The notes below the pieces were generated by a model, which saw only the letters and a list, made by a program, of their open reading frames with translations, was not told where the DNA came from and ran no database searches. 58,038 bases of DNA. Source: F1-60-MAGs149 sp037133755 (lineage in GTDB: Bacteria; Actinomycetota; Thermoleophilia; Gaiellales; F1-60-MAGs149). The DNA is taken from positions 1 to 58,038 of the forward strand of contig JBAXNN010000015.1 in NCBI GenBank assembly GCA_037133755.1, in the 5' to 3' direction. Shown one piece after another: positions 24,854 to 32,482 of the stretch. The position numbers were made by a program, and so were the translations under genes. How positions within the stretch are numbered: position 1 is the stretch's first letter; each line of letters opens with the position of its first letter.

Positions 24854-25366
24854 TCAGAGCGCCACCGCTTCCGCCAGAGCGGAAGCGGCGACCCGGTCGA
24901 GCATGTAGGGCGAGGCCCAGACGTCGACGCGCTCACCGAGCTGCTCGGACAGGGCGTCGGCGAGTCGACCGATGGCGCTGAGACCGGGCCAGTAATCGGC
25001 GTCCACTTCCACGAGCACATCGATATCACTGGTCGGCGTGTCCTCACCGCGCGCCACCGAGCCGAATATGCGGACGTTGCGCGCGCCATGCGCACGCGCC
25101 AGCGCCAGAATCTCACGGCGATGCGCGCGGAGCTTGCGCATGCGCGCAGAAGACGCATCGTGCACCGTCGCGACCGGAACGGCCGAGAGCTCGAGGCGCT
25201 GGCCGGCCGCGCGTAGCAACCGCTCCAGCGTGGCGACCGAAGGCGACGTCTCGCCCGTCTCATAGCGAACGACCGCCGGTTGCGACGTTCCGGCGCGACG
25301 GGCGAGTTCGGTCTGGGTGAGCCCAGCCGCCGTGCGAGCCTCGCGGATCATCGCTCCTGCCGACAT
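24854..25366 (-). CDS. XRE-type HTH fused to minimal nucleotidyltransferase
   Basis: 170 residues from ATG 25366. Residues 5-58 are a Cro/C1-type helix-turn-helix (IREARTAAGLTQTELARRAG, then VVRYETGETSPSVATLERLL). Residues about 75-165 are a MNT-like nucleotidyltransferase: GS102-103 in RIFGSVARGE, Asp114 and Asp116 in SDIDVLVE, third acid in ERVDVW. In stand-alone systems MNT proteins neutralise HEPN toxins by adenylylation; no HEPN gene is adjacent here. The 18-bp palindrome at 25375-25392 overlaps its TATAAT box, so autorepression through the HTH is likely. Similar HTH-NTase fusions occur in actinobacteria without known partners. Confidence 0.85.
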   Translation of the reverse strand: MSAGAMIREARTAAGLTQTELARRAGTSQPAVVRYETGETSPSVATLERLLRAAGQRLELSAVPVATVHDASSARMRKLRAHRREILALARAHGARNVRIFGSVARGEDTPTSDIDVLVEVDADYWPGLSAIGRLADALSEQLGERVDVWASPYMLDRVAASALAEAVAL

Positions 25367-25372
25367 GTCGAA

Positions 25373-25378
25373 ATTATA
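25373..25378 (-). promoter_or_regulatory. consensus -10 box TATAAT, HTH-nucleotidyltransferase gene
   Basis: TATAAT on the minus strand, six bases before ATG 25366: the only perfect consensus -10 among the leaderless starts I checked. Confidence 0.7.
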
Positions 25379-25392
25379 CCGGTACCGGTATA
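25375..25392. promoter_or_regulatory. 18-bp palindromic operator TATACCGGTACCGGTATA
   Basis: A perfect palindrome centred at 25383/25384 that overlaps four bases of the TATAAT box of the HTH-nucleotidyltransferase gene. On the other strand it overlaps a possible TACCAT -10 (25391-25396) for the divergent membrane protein. Size and place fit a dimeric XRE-type repressor site that controls both genes. Confidence 0.7.
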
Positions 25393-25427
25393 CCATCCGC
25401 ACGCTGGAGATTGCCGAAGTACAGGGC

Positions 25428-25847
25428 ATGGCCACGATCGCCCCGCCCCGCTCCACCGCGCTGTCCATCGCCAAGATCACGCTGGCGATCGCCGCCGTCT
25501 ACAACATCCTCTTCGGCGCCTGGGCTGTGCTGCTCCCCGGGAGCGCCTTCGAGCTCGCCGGTCTCGACCAGCCGAACTACCCGGAGATCTGGCAATGCGT
25601 CGGCATGATCGTCGGCGTCTACGGCATCGGTTATGCGATCGCGGCGCGAGACCCGATCCGGCATTGGCCGATCGTGTTCGTAGGACTCCTGGGCAAGATC
25701 CTCGGACCGATCGGGTTTCTCGCTGCAGTGCTCCAGGATCGCGTGCCAATCGAGGCCGGCCTGATCATCGTCACCAACGACCTGATCTGGTGGCCCGGCT
25801 TCGGACTTGCGCTCTGGCTCGCGTGGCGAGCCCGCTCCACCGCCTGA
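25428..25847 (+). CDS. small four-helix membrane protein, unknown
   Basis: 139 residues from ATG 25428. Four hydrophobic segments at about 14-37, 55-72, 80-101 and 108-132, with conserved-looking patterns YNILFGAWAVLLPGSAFELAG and the IVGVYGIGYAIAARDP loop. It resembles small uncharacterised DoxX-like or 'alkyl-transport-like' membrane proteins, but I cannot name the family. Longer starts (ATG 25365) would translate through the palindrome, giving a KLYRYRYTIR stretch; the shorter start is preferred. It diverges from the HTH-nucleotidyltransferase and may share its operator. Confidence 0.7.
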   Translation: MATIAPPRSTALSIAKITLAIAAVYNILFGAWAVLLPGSAFELAGLDQPNYPEIWQCVGMIVGVYGIGYAIAARDPIRHWPIVFVGLLGKILGPIGFLAAVLQDRVPIEAGLIIVTNDLIWWPGFGLALWLAWRARSTA

Positions 25848-25857
25848 CCGGTGGCGC

Positions 25858-25880
25858 CCGACCCGCACGAAGCGGGCCGG
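25858..25880. terminator. hairpin between convergent genes
   Basis: CCGACCCGC, loop ACGAA, GCGGGCCGG: stem of 8 pairs with one mismatch, in the 48-bp gap between the stops at 25847 (+) and 25896 (-). Confidence 0.5.
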
Positions 25881-25895
25881 ACGCAACACCGACGA

Positions 25896-27452
25896 TCAGT
25901 TCCTGAGCAGGTGCGGGTCGAGCGGTGTCTCGATATCGGACACCGGACCCGTGAACCACTTGCGGGCGCTCAGCACCCACCAGATCATCGCGCCACCGAC
26001 GACAATCGCCATCGCGATCGGCGCGTACTGCACAAGCGTCCAGTCGAAGCGCGGATCCCACGGCACGCCGCCGGGATTCGTCGGCATGATGAACGCGATC
26101 GAGACGAGCGCAATCTCGAGCACCGCCACCGGGCACATCCACTTCCAGTGGTTGCCGAGGTTCCACGGGCCCTGGACGAAGTTCGTACCCTGACGCCAGC
26201 GCAGCCAGATCGGGATCGCGAACGACACGAACAGGCCGATGACCGTCACCGACGTCACCGCGAAGAACGCGACCGGAACGACCGTGCCAGCCGGGGCATA
26301 GAGCGCGGGCAGCGTCAGGATGATCGCCGCAATGGCCACGCCGATCGCCGCGTTGGTCGGATTGTGGTTCTTGTCGATCTTCGACCAGAGGCTGTGTCCC
26401 GGAACCGCGCGGTCACGGGAGAACGCGAAGAGCATGCGCGACGCAGCCGTCACGCAGGACATGCCGCAGAAGTACTGGCCAACACACGAGATGATCAGGA
26501 TCGCCTTCGCCCAGCCGAGCGGCAGCGCCGTGAGGAAGATCACCGGCGAGAACCCGAAGGCGTCGTTGATCTCCTTGACGTGCGTCGAAGCGAACAGGAA
26601 CGACAGCAACAGGATCCAACCGCCGATGCCCGAGAAGAAGATCGACCGCCAGAGCCCCTGCGCAGCCGCCTTCGAGGCTCCGCCCGTCTCTTCAGAGACG
26701 TGGGCAGAGGCATCGAACCCTGTGATGGTGTACTGCGTGAGCAAGAAGCCAAGCGGCAGCACGAGGAACCAGTACCAACCCTCACCGAAGCCCGAGTTGT
26801 TGATGCGCTCGGTGAACACGAAGCTCGCCGTCTGGTGCTCACCCGGAATGAAGATCAGGATCAGCACGATCGCCGCAACACCCGCCACGTGCCAGTAGAC
26901 GTTGATCGTCTGCAGGCGGTGGATGATGCGCGCGCCGAACACGTTGAGCAGGATGTGCGTGATCACACAGATGACGAAGACCTCGAACACGAGATTGAGA
27001 TTCGTCGGATCCCACCACGAGTTGTAGAGATTCAGCGTCGTGACGAAGAACGTCGCGAAGCCATAGTCAACGCCCGCAATGACGGCGACGAGTCCCGCCA
27101 GGTTGAGCCAACCCGTCAGCCAACCGTGCACCGGCTTCCCGAGCTTGAACGACCAGTAGTAGATGCCGCCCGAGGTCGGCATGGCCGACACGAGCTCTGA
27201 CATGCACAGGCCGATCACCAGGATCAGCGCCGCGATGATCGGCCAGCCGAGCGAGATCGCAATCGGACCGCCGTTGTTCCAGGCCTGACCAAAGGTCGTG
27301 AAACAGCCGGACAGAATCGAGATGATCGAGAACGAGATGGCGAAGTTCGAGAAGCCGGTCCAACGGCGATCGAACTGCTGCTTGTAGCCGAGCTCGGCGA
27401 GACGCTGCGCGTCTGCGTCGTGGTACTCGACGTCGGGTTCATTTCCCGGCAT
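25896..27452 (-). CDS. APC-superfamily permease, amino acid/choline (ACT) type
   Basis: 518 residues from ATG 27452, which has a ribosome binding site (GAGGAAAGG). Twelve to thirteen membrane helices. The opening LAELGYKQQFDRRWTGFSNFAISFSIISILSG and the MPTSGGIYYW motif on helix 2/3 are typical of the amino acid/choline/GABA permease branch. The cytoplasmic N-terminus is about 40 residues. Likely substrate: an amino acid, polyamine or quaternary amine; the sarcosine and amine oxidases about 20 kb away give this some colour but no proof. It lies 151 bp downstream of the cyclase gene on the same strand and may share its transcript. Confidence 0.92.
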   Translation of the reverse strand: MPGNEPDVEYHDADAQRLAELGYKQQFDRRWTGFSNFAISFSIISILSGCFTTFGQAWNNGGPIAISLGWPIIAALILVIGLCMSELVSAMPTSGGIYYWSFKLGKPVHGWLTGWLNLAGLVAVIAGVDYGFATFFVTTLNLYNSWWDPTNLNLVFEVFVICVITHILLNVFGARIIHRLQTINVYWHVAGVAAIVLILIFIPGEHQTASFVFTERINNSGFGEGWYWFLVLPLGFLLTQYTITGFDASAHVSEETGGASKAAAQGLWRSIFFSGIGGWILLLSFLFASTHVKEINDAFGFSPVIFLTALPLGWAKAILIISCVGQYFCGMSCVTAASRMLFAFSRDRAVPGHSLWSKIDKNHNPTNAAIGVAIAAIILTLPALYAPAGTVVPVAFFAVTSVTVIGLFVSFAIPIWLRWRQGTNFVQGPWNLGNHWKWMCPVAVLEIALVSIAFIMPTNPGGVPWDPRFDWTLVQYAPIAMAIVVGGAMIWWVLSARKWFTGPVSDIETPLDPHLLRN

Positions 27453-27603
27453 GGTCCCTTTCCTCTCCGGCGCCAGACGCTCAACGCCCCTCCTCGAACC
27501 CCGCTCTCCACGGCGGGATAGGTGAATGATCGTCTCTGATCCGGACGTCAAACGCAAGGGCTACTGCGGCGTTCCCGGCACGCACGCGGGATGGCCGAAG
27601 CGG

Positions 27604-28566
27604 CTATCGGCGCAGCGGAATCGCGACCGGGCGGATCGGCGTGCCCGTCGCGCCCGTCAGCTTGAGCGGGAAGCCCATGAAGGCGAACTCGTAGACCTGC
27701 TCGCGACAGACCTCCTCGAGGTCGATCACCTCCATCAGCGGGCAGCCCGCCGTCGCGAAGAGGTACGAGTGCACCGGCAGGAACGTCTCGGGGTCCGGGT
27801 TCGGCACGACCTCGAGGCTCAGGCTGTCGGCGCCGAGCAGCATCGCGCCGGCCTCCTCGCACAGCCAGCGCGCTGCACCCATGCCGATGCCAGGCTGGTC
27901 CGTGATGTACGCCTGCACGTCGGGCCAGACCGTCATGCGACCGGTGCGGATCAGGACGATGTCGCCCTGCTCGATCGTCGAGCCCTGGTGCTTGAGCGTG
28001 TCCTGCAGCTCCTGCGCAGTAATCTCGTGCACGGGATCGAGGCAGTCGACGCCGTGCATGCCGGCGACGTCGATCACGACGCAGCGGCCAATGATCGGCG
28101 GGTAGTGCTCGGCACCGCCGACGAGCCAGTGGCGGCTACCGAGGTTGTCCTTCTGGTTCCAGCCGTTCCAGAACATGCCGTCGTAGCCAAAGTGGTTGAG
28201 CGTGTCGAGGTGTGTACCGCAATGCGTGTACATCTGGATCGCATCGCCCGCATACGAGTAGGTCTCGAGCAGCTTCGGATCGACGCCGGCCAGGCCATCG
28301 ATGACGGCGCCGTCCGGCGTGTGCGTCATCCAGATGTCGTAGACCGGATCCCCGGCGGCGATCCACGACGGCATGCCCTTGAAGTAGTCGACGGAGAGGT
28401 CAAAGACCTTCGAACCGTCGAGGCGCGCCAGCAGCTCGGCCTGCCCCGCCGGGTTCATCCAGTTGAGGCGACCAATCTGATCCTCTTTGCCCCACGGGCT
28501 CTTCGACACCTGCCGTCCCTCGACGGTCTGCATCGACTCGAACACCAGCTTCAGATCACCGCACAT
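27604..28566 (-). CDS. cyclase/kynurenine-formamidase-like hydrolase
   Basis: 320 residues from ATG 28566 (ribosome binding site GAGAGGAGC). The family motif HxGTHxDxxxHF is present as HCGTHLDTLNHF (115-126), which holds the metal ligands. Other conserved points: FDLSVDYFKGMP near 55-65, GDIVLIRTGR, ADSLSLE. Members hydrolyse amide or ester bonds of small acids (N-formylkynurenine, polyketide cyclisation, isatin). No other tryptophan-pathway genes are nearby. The permease downstream suggests uptake of its substrate or a related compound. Length is a little above the 210-260 residue bacterial KynB type, fitting the longer 'cyclase family'. Confidence 0.9.
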   Translation of the reverse strand: MCGDLKLVFESMQTVEGRQVSKSPWGKEDQIGRLNWMNPAGQAELLARLDGSKVFDLSVDYFKGMPSWIAAGDPVYDIWMTHTPDGAVIDGLAGVDPKLLETYSYAGDAIQMYTHCGTHLDTLNHFGYDGMFWNGWNQKDNLGSRHWLVGGAEHYPPIIGRCVVIDVAGMHGVDCLDPVHEITAQELQDTLKHQGSTIEQGDIVLIRTGRMTVWPDVQAYITDQPGIGMGAARWLCEEAGAMLLGADSLSLEVVPNPDPETFLPVHSYLFATAGCPLMEVIDLEEVCREQVYEFAFMGFPLKLTGATGTPIRPVAIPLRR

Positions 28567-28626
28567 CGTCGTGCTCCTCTCCAGGGACTGCTCGAAGCGT
28601 CGGCGCACTCTTCTCTGGCGTCAAGG

Positions 28627-28640
28627 GTCCGCAAGCGGAC
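28627..28640 (-). terminator. small hairpin, possible terminator
   Basis: GTCCGCAAGCGGAC: 5-bp stem with CAAG tetraloop, 8 bp beyond the stop of the hydrolase gene (28648, minus strand). Weak and without a T-run. Confidence 0.35.
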
Positions 28641-28647
28641 GCACCTA

Positions 28648-29559
28648 TCAGCGAGCGCGAGCGGTCGGCAACCCGAGCGCCTTGAGCCAGGCGTGGCGAT
28701 AGCCCGTGCGATCCCAGAGCGCCCCGTGACCCCAGTCACCAACGCGCACGTCGAGCTTCCCCGGCAGGCCGCGGTCCTGCAGGGCAGCGACGAAGGCCGG
28801 CACCTGAAAGGGCTCACCGGAGACGGGGTCGCGATCGGAGTACCAGACGAGCAGGTGGCGTGGTAGACCCTGTGCGTGGGGTAGAACCTCGATGGGACTG
28901 CGCACCGCGTAGCACTCCGGGCGCGCCGCCGGCGTACCGCCGCACTCGGCCTCGAGCAACGGCCGGCGATTGAGCGGGAGTGAGCGATAGCGTCGCGCAA
29001 GGTCGGTAACCGGGTCGAGCGATGCCACGCCGTCGTATGCCGTGGGATAACGCAGCGCCACGAGCAGTGCCTCGGTACCGCCCATTGACGACCCCGCGAG
29101 GTACTGCCGTGTCGCATCGAGCCGGATATCCGGGATGCGCGATTCCACCAGCTGCGGCGCGCGCGCCAGATCGGCAATCTGACCGGCCGAGCCGTACGAG
29201 AACGCGCGCGTCACGACACCCTGGCCCGACAGACACGCCAGGGCGTACCCTGCACGAACTGCCGCGAGCGCAACCTCATCGGTGCAGATCATGCTCAGCC
29301 CCGCGGGATGGTTCGTGACCAACAGCGGGACCCCAGCCGCCGAGGCGGACCGCGGGTAGGCGATCAGCAGGGTCCGCACGCGCCCGTTCCACGAGGTGTA
29401 CCACGAGCGCAGCAGCACGGCTGATCCGACCTCGCGGCGAATCGTGATCGGATCGACATCGGGCTGGGCTGACGGATCATCGACTGCCCGTGGTCCAGCC
29501 TGTGCCGCGACAGGACACGCAAGGAGCAGGATGCCGGCAAGCAGCAGGAGGCGACGCAC
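28648..29559 (-). CDS. secreted alpha/beta hydrolase
   Basis: 303 residues from GTG 29559. Signal peptide (VRRLLLLAGILLLACPVAAQA). The mature part has an alpha/beta-hydrolase layout: HPAGLSM (oxyanion region), GSSMGG nucleophile elbow (about residue 153), an Asp in YSDRDPVSGEP (about 248), and His in GDWGHG (about 283). Four Cys (ICTDE, LACLSG, AECGG, PECYA) could form two disulfides, fitting an exported enzyme. Esterase or peptidase activity is likely; the substrate is unknown. Confidence 0.85.
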   Translation of the reverse strand: MRRLLLLAGILLLACPVAAQAGPRAVDDPSAQPDVDPITIRREVGSAVLLRSWYTSWNGRVRTLLIAYPRSASAAGVPLLVTNHPAGLSMICTDEVALAAVRAGYALACLSGQGVVTRAFSYGSAGQIADLARAPQLVESRIPDIRLDATRQYLAGSSMGGTEALLVALRYPTAYDGVASLDPVTDLARRYRSLPLNRRPLLEAECGGTPAARPECYAVRSPIEVLPHAQGLPRHLLVWYSDRDPVSGEPFQVPAFVAALQDRGLPGKLDVRVGDWGHGALWDRTGYRHAWLKALGLPTARAR

Positions 29560-29565
29560 CGGTTC

Positions 29566-29571
29566 ATCGTG
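29566..29571 (-). promoter_or_regulatory. -10-like CACGAT, hydrolase gene
   Basis: CACGAT (one change from TACGAT) six bases before GTG 29559 on the minus strand; it helps choose that start over longer upstream frames that lack a signal peptide. Confidence 0.45.
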
Positions 29572-29609
29572 CCGTACTTCCCGGATGCGGTTGGTAACGA
29601 AACGGTGAG

Positions 29610-29643
29610 CGGGGCTGCCGCGCCGAGCGACGCGGCAGCCCCG
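29610..29643 (-). terminator. strong hairpin ending the sulfite reductase transcript
   Basis: A 13-bp perfect stem (CGGGGCTGCCGCG and its complement) with an 8-base loop, 6 bp past the stop of the reductase gene (29649). Confidence 0.7.
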
Positions 29644-29648
29644 TCGAC

Positions 29649-32159
29649 TCAATCGCCTTCGACGGGCGTCACCTTGAGCGACTCGTAGAGCGCGTCGTTC
29701 GCGACGGCAAGGTCCACACGCTCACTCCAGGCATCAAAGCCCGCGTCCAACACGCGGACGCCCGTGACGCCGATGACGCGTGACACCACGACCCAAGCGA
29801 GTCCGGCGGTGATCGCATCGTCGGAATACAGCACAACCTCACGCTGCGGCCGGACACCGGCCTCTTCGAAGCGGCCGAGCAGCTCGACCCGCGGCAGGAG
29901 GGTGCCGTCCTCGCGCACCAGCGATGCCAGCGGGATATTGACCGCACCGGGGATGTGCCCCGCGCGCTCGCCATCAGCACCGAGGAAGGCATCCTCATCG
30001 CGCAGGTCGATGACGATCGCCGACTCGTCGATCGCGAGCAACGACAGCACCTCATCGACCGATGCCGATGCGGGAGCATTCGGAATCGCCGCTGCGGGAT
30101 AGTCAAGCGAGGTGCGCTCCTCGACCTCGCGGGTGAGCTCCTGGTTGGCGCCGATCCAGGCTCGGCGACCGCCGTCCAGCAGGCGGACGTCAGCGTGGCC
30201 AGCTTCGAGCAGCAGGCGAACCGCGTAGGCCGCGAGCTCGTTGTCCTGATCGCCGTAGACCACGATCGTCGCCTCCGCAGCGATGCCGAGGCGGCCGAGT
30301 AGAGCCCGAGTTTGGTCGACGGGCAGTGGGCGGGCATCCGGATCGATCAACTCGCGATGGAGATCAAGCTCGATCGCACCGGGAATGTGCCCCGAGCCGT
30401 AGAGCTCACCGTCGTCAGAGACTTCGATGATCTCGACGCTCGGATCCTCGAGCCGTGCGGCAAGCCAGGGCACCGGCACGATCGCGCGCGGATCGGGCTC
30501 GAGCGTCGCGGTCGGACGACCAACGCCTTCCATCGCGACAACTTCGCTGCCGATCAGCGCCTGGAGACGCCGTGGCTCCTGCCGGTCGAGCCACGCGCCG
30601 AAGGTCTCGTCAGCACCGCGCTCGTTCTTGAAGGCGCCGACGAGGCGTTCCAACACGAAGCGCGCATCTTCCGACGGGATCGGCTTGGCGGTGCGCTTGC
30701 CGAAGCGCGGGTTCTCGCCGAGGCGACCACCCAAGTGCAGCTGGAAGCCCATTACCTTCTCGCCGTTCTTCTTGGCGAGCGCGCCCTGCAGGCCGATGTC
30801 GGCCACCTGGTACTGGGCGCAGGCGTTCGGGCAACCGTTGACATTGATGCGCACGGGCGGCTCGAGATCGCCGAGGCTCTCCTCGAGATGGTCGATGATG
30901 CCGGCGGCGATCTCCTTCGTCTCCGACAGCGAGAGGCGGCAGAACTCAATACCGGTGCACGAGATCGTCTGGCGACGGAACGAGCTCGCCTCGATGGGGA
31001 AGCCGACGTCGGCCAGCTCGCCCTTGGCGACCTCCAGACGCTCGTGCGGCACGTCGAGCACGATCACGTTCTGGCGGTTGGTGAAGCGGATCCGACCGCG
31101 GCCGTGGCGCTCAGCAATGGTCGCGAGCTCGAGAAGGTCGCCACCCGTCGTGCGGCCACGCAGGGTCGCACCGCCGAGGGCGTAGACGCCAGCTTCGGCC
31201 TGCGGGTTGACGCCGACGTGGTCGCGATGCGGCGAGACGGCGCCGGCCGGCTCAACGCTGCGGGGCAGCTCGCGGCCGAGGCGCTGCTGGAGCACCTCTC
31301 GGTAGCGCTCAGGACCCCACTCGTCGACGAGGAACTTGATGCGGGCACGAGTGCGCTTCACGCGGTTGCCGTTGTCGCGGTAGATCGCCGTGATCTCCTC
31401 TGCCACCTCGATTGCCTGGTCCGGCGTCACGAAGACGTCGAGACGCCGGCCGATGCGCGCGGCGGAGCCGAGGCCGCCACCGACCCAGACGTCGTACCCG
31501 GGGCCGAGCTCCGGATGGATCACGCCCACCAGGCCGATGTCGTTGATCTCGTGCTGGGCGCAGTGGTGCGTGCACGAGCAGACCGACACCTTGAACTTGC
31601 GCGGCAGATTCGAGAAGCGACGGTTGCCCGTGAAGTTGGCGTTGAGGGCGTTGACCACCGGCGTCGAGTCGAACAGCTCATCGCCTGTGACGCCGGCCAG
31701 CGGGCAGCCGACGACGTTGCGCCAGACGTCGCCGCAGGCCTGCGCGCTCGTCAGGCCGACCCGATCGAGGGTCTCGAAGATGTCGGGCAGGTCCTCGACC
31801 GTGAGCCAATGCAGCTGGAGGCACTGACGCGTGGTGACGTCGGCGAGCGAGCGGCCGTACTTGATCGAGAGCTGTGCGATCGCGCGCAACTGCTCACTCG
31901 TGACAGCGCCGTTGGGGACGCGGACGCGGAGCATCAGGTACCCGGAGCCCTCGGGGCGCTGCGGGTAGATGCCCCACCACTTGGCGAGCTGGACCTGCTC
32001 GGGCGTGAGCGAGGCGTAGCCACCATCGCGAGCTGCGACGAGGAGGTCGTCGAGGACGTCGAGGCCGTCCTGCTGCTCCTTGATGCGCTCGATCTCCGGG
32101 CGGAGATCCTTGTCGTCGCCGCTCTCGGCTTCGAGGTCGTTGGTCGTGTCGTCGGACAT
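29649..32159 (-). CDS. siroheme nitrite/sulfite reductase fused to two rhodanese-like domains
   Basis: 836 residues from ATG 32159 (ribosome binding site AAGGAGCGA). Residues about 30-540 are a ferredoxin-type nitrite/sulfite reductase with both ferredoxin-like half-domains and the [4Fe-4S]-siroheme cysteines Cys401 and Cys407 (CTGIEFC) and Cys443 and Cys447 (NGCPNAC). Residues about 558-672 and 697-820 are tandem rhodanese domains with HIPGA motifs. The loop that should carry the catalytic Cys reads YSDDAIT (778-784) in domain 2, and YGDQDN in domain 1, so neither has the usual Cys. The SAM-I riboswitch in the leader points to sulfur assimilation, so sulfite is the likelier substrate. Confidence 0.93.
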   Translation of the reverse strand: MSDDTTNDLEAESGDDKDLRPEIERIKEQQDGLDVLDDLLVAARDGGYASLTPEQVQLAKWWGIYPQRPEGSGYLMLRVRVPNGAVTSEQLRAIAQLSIKYGRSLADVTTRQCLQLHWLTVEDLPDIFETLDRVGLTSAQACGDVWRNVVGCPLAGVTGDELFDSTPVVNALNANFTGNRRFSNLPRKFKVSVCSCTHHCAQHEINDIGLVGVIHPELGPGYDVWVGGGLGSAARIGRRLDVFVTPDQAIEVAEEITAIYRDNGNRVKRTRARIKFLVDEWGPERYREVLQQRLGRELPRSVEPAGAVSPHRDHVGVNPQAEAGVYALGGATLRGRTTGGDLLELATIAERHGRGRIRFTNRQNVIVLDVPHERLEVAKGELADVGFPIEASSFRRQTISCTGIEFCRLSLSETKEIAAGIIDHLEESLGDLEPPVRINVNGCPNACAQYQVADIGLQGALAKKNGEKVMGFQLHLGGRLGENPRFGKRTAKPIPSEDARFVLERLVGAFKNERGADETFGAWLDRQEPRRLQALIGSEVVAMEGVGRPTATLEPDPRAIVPVPWLAARLEDPSVEIIEVSDDGELYGSGHIPGAIELDLHRELIDPDARPLPVDQTRALLGRLGIAAEATIVVYGDQDNELAAYAVRLLLEAGHADVRLLDGGRRAWIGANQELTREVEERTSLDYPAAAIPNAPASASVDEVLSLLAIDESAIVIDLRDEDAFLGADGERAGHIPGAVNIPLASLVREDGTLLPRVELLGRFEEAGVRPQREVVLYSDDAITAGLAWVVVSRVIGVTGVRVLDAGFDAWSERVDLAVANDALYESLKVTPVEGD

Positions 32160-32189
32160 GTCGGGTCGCTCCTTCGTACTGGTCGAGTT

Positions 32190-32295
32190 GCATCTGTCGG
32201 ATCGGGTGATCCGCCGGATTTGGCACCCGTGACCGCTTGCGCGATCCGGGTTGCCGAGGCTTCGTAGGGCCGGTTCCCTCCGCCTCTCGTGATGC
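32190..32295 (-). ncRNA. SAM-I riboswitch (S-box)
   Basis: On the minus strand the 106-nt segment shows the S-box consensus in order: P1 arm GCATC (32295-32291), GAGAGGCGGAGGGA, CGGCCC then ACGAAGCC, GGCAACC, later GGTGCCAAATCCGGC, and closing arm GATGC (32194-32190). The reductase start codon is 30 nt further on, behind an AAGGAG site. Control may be by exposing or masking that site or by early termination; I see no clear terminator stem. SAM binding should lower expression of the downstream sulfur gene. Confidence 0.9.
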
Positions 32296-32333
32296 GAATC
32301 GACCGGCGTCCCGGTGTTCGCGAGCAGGAACGT

Positions 32334-32339
32334 ACTATA
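32334..32339 (-). promoter_or_regulatory. -10 box TATAGT for the riboswitch transcript
   Basis: TATAGT on the minus strand, 38 nt before the first base of the aptamer, in an AT-rich stretch. Transcription would start near 32327, giving a leader of about 168 nt. Confidence 0.5.
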
Positions 32340-32394
32340 TGGATGACGCATTCGCAAGCCCGTTTGCATAGGTAATCATTATTCTGATCCATAT
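32337..32394. repeat. nested inverted repeats in the AT-rich divergent interval
   Basis: ATATGGAT (32337-32344) and ATCCATAT (32387-32394) form an inverted repeat 42 bp apart, with a near-palindrome GCAAGCCCGTTTGC inside (32354-32367). The interval lies between the riboswitch-controlled reductase and the MFS gene; it could hold an operator for one or both. Confidence 0.45.
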
Positions 32395-32482
32395 GGTGGA
32401 ATCGAATAGGGCTTCCCATCGAGTATTTGCAATCGTTATGGACTTTGGCGCATGAGCACGCCGCCCCTGCGACCATCCACAG

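Noticed and set aside
30312..32267. A 651-codon plus-strand frame
   Set aside because: Antisense to the reductase-rhodanese gene, which has intact cluster motifs and a riboswitch on the other strand.
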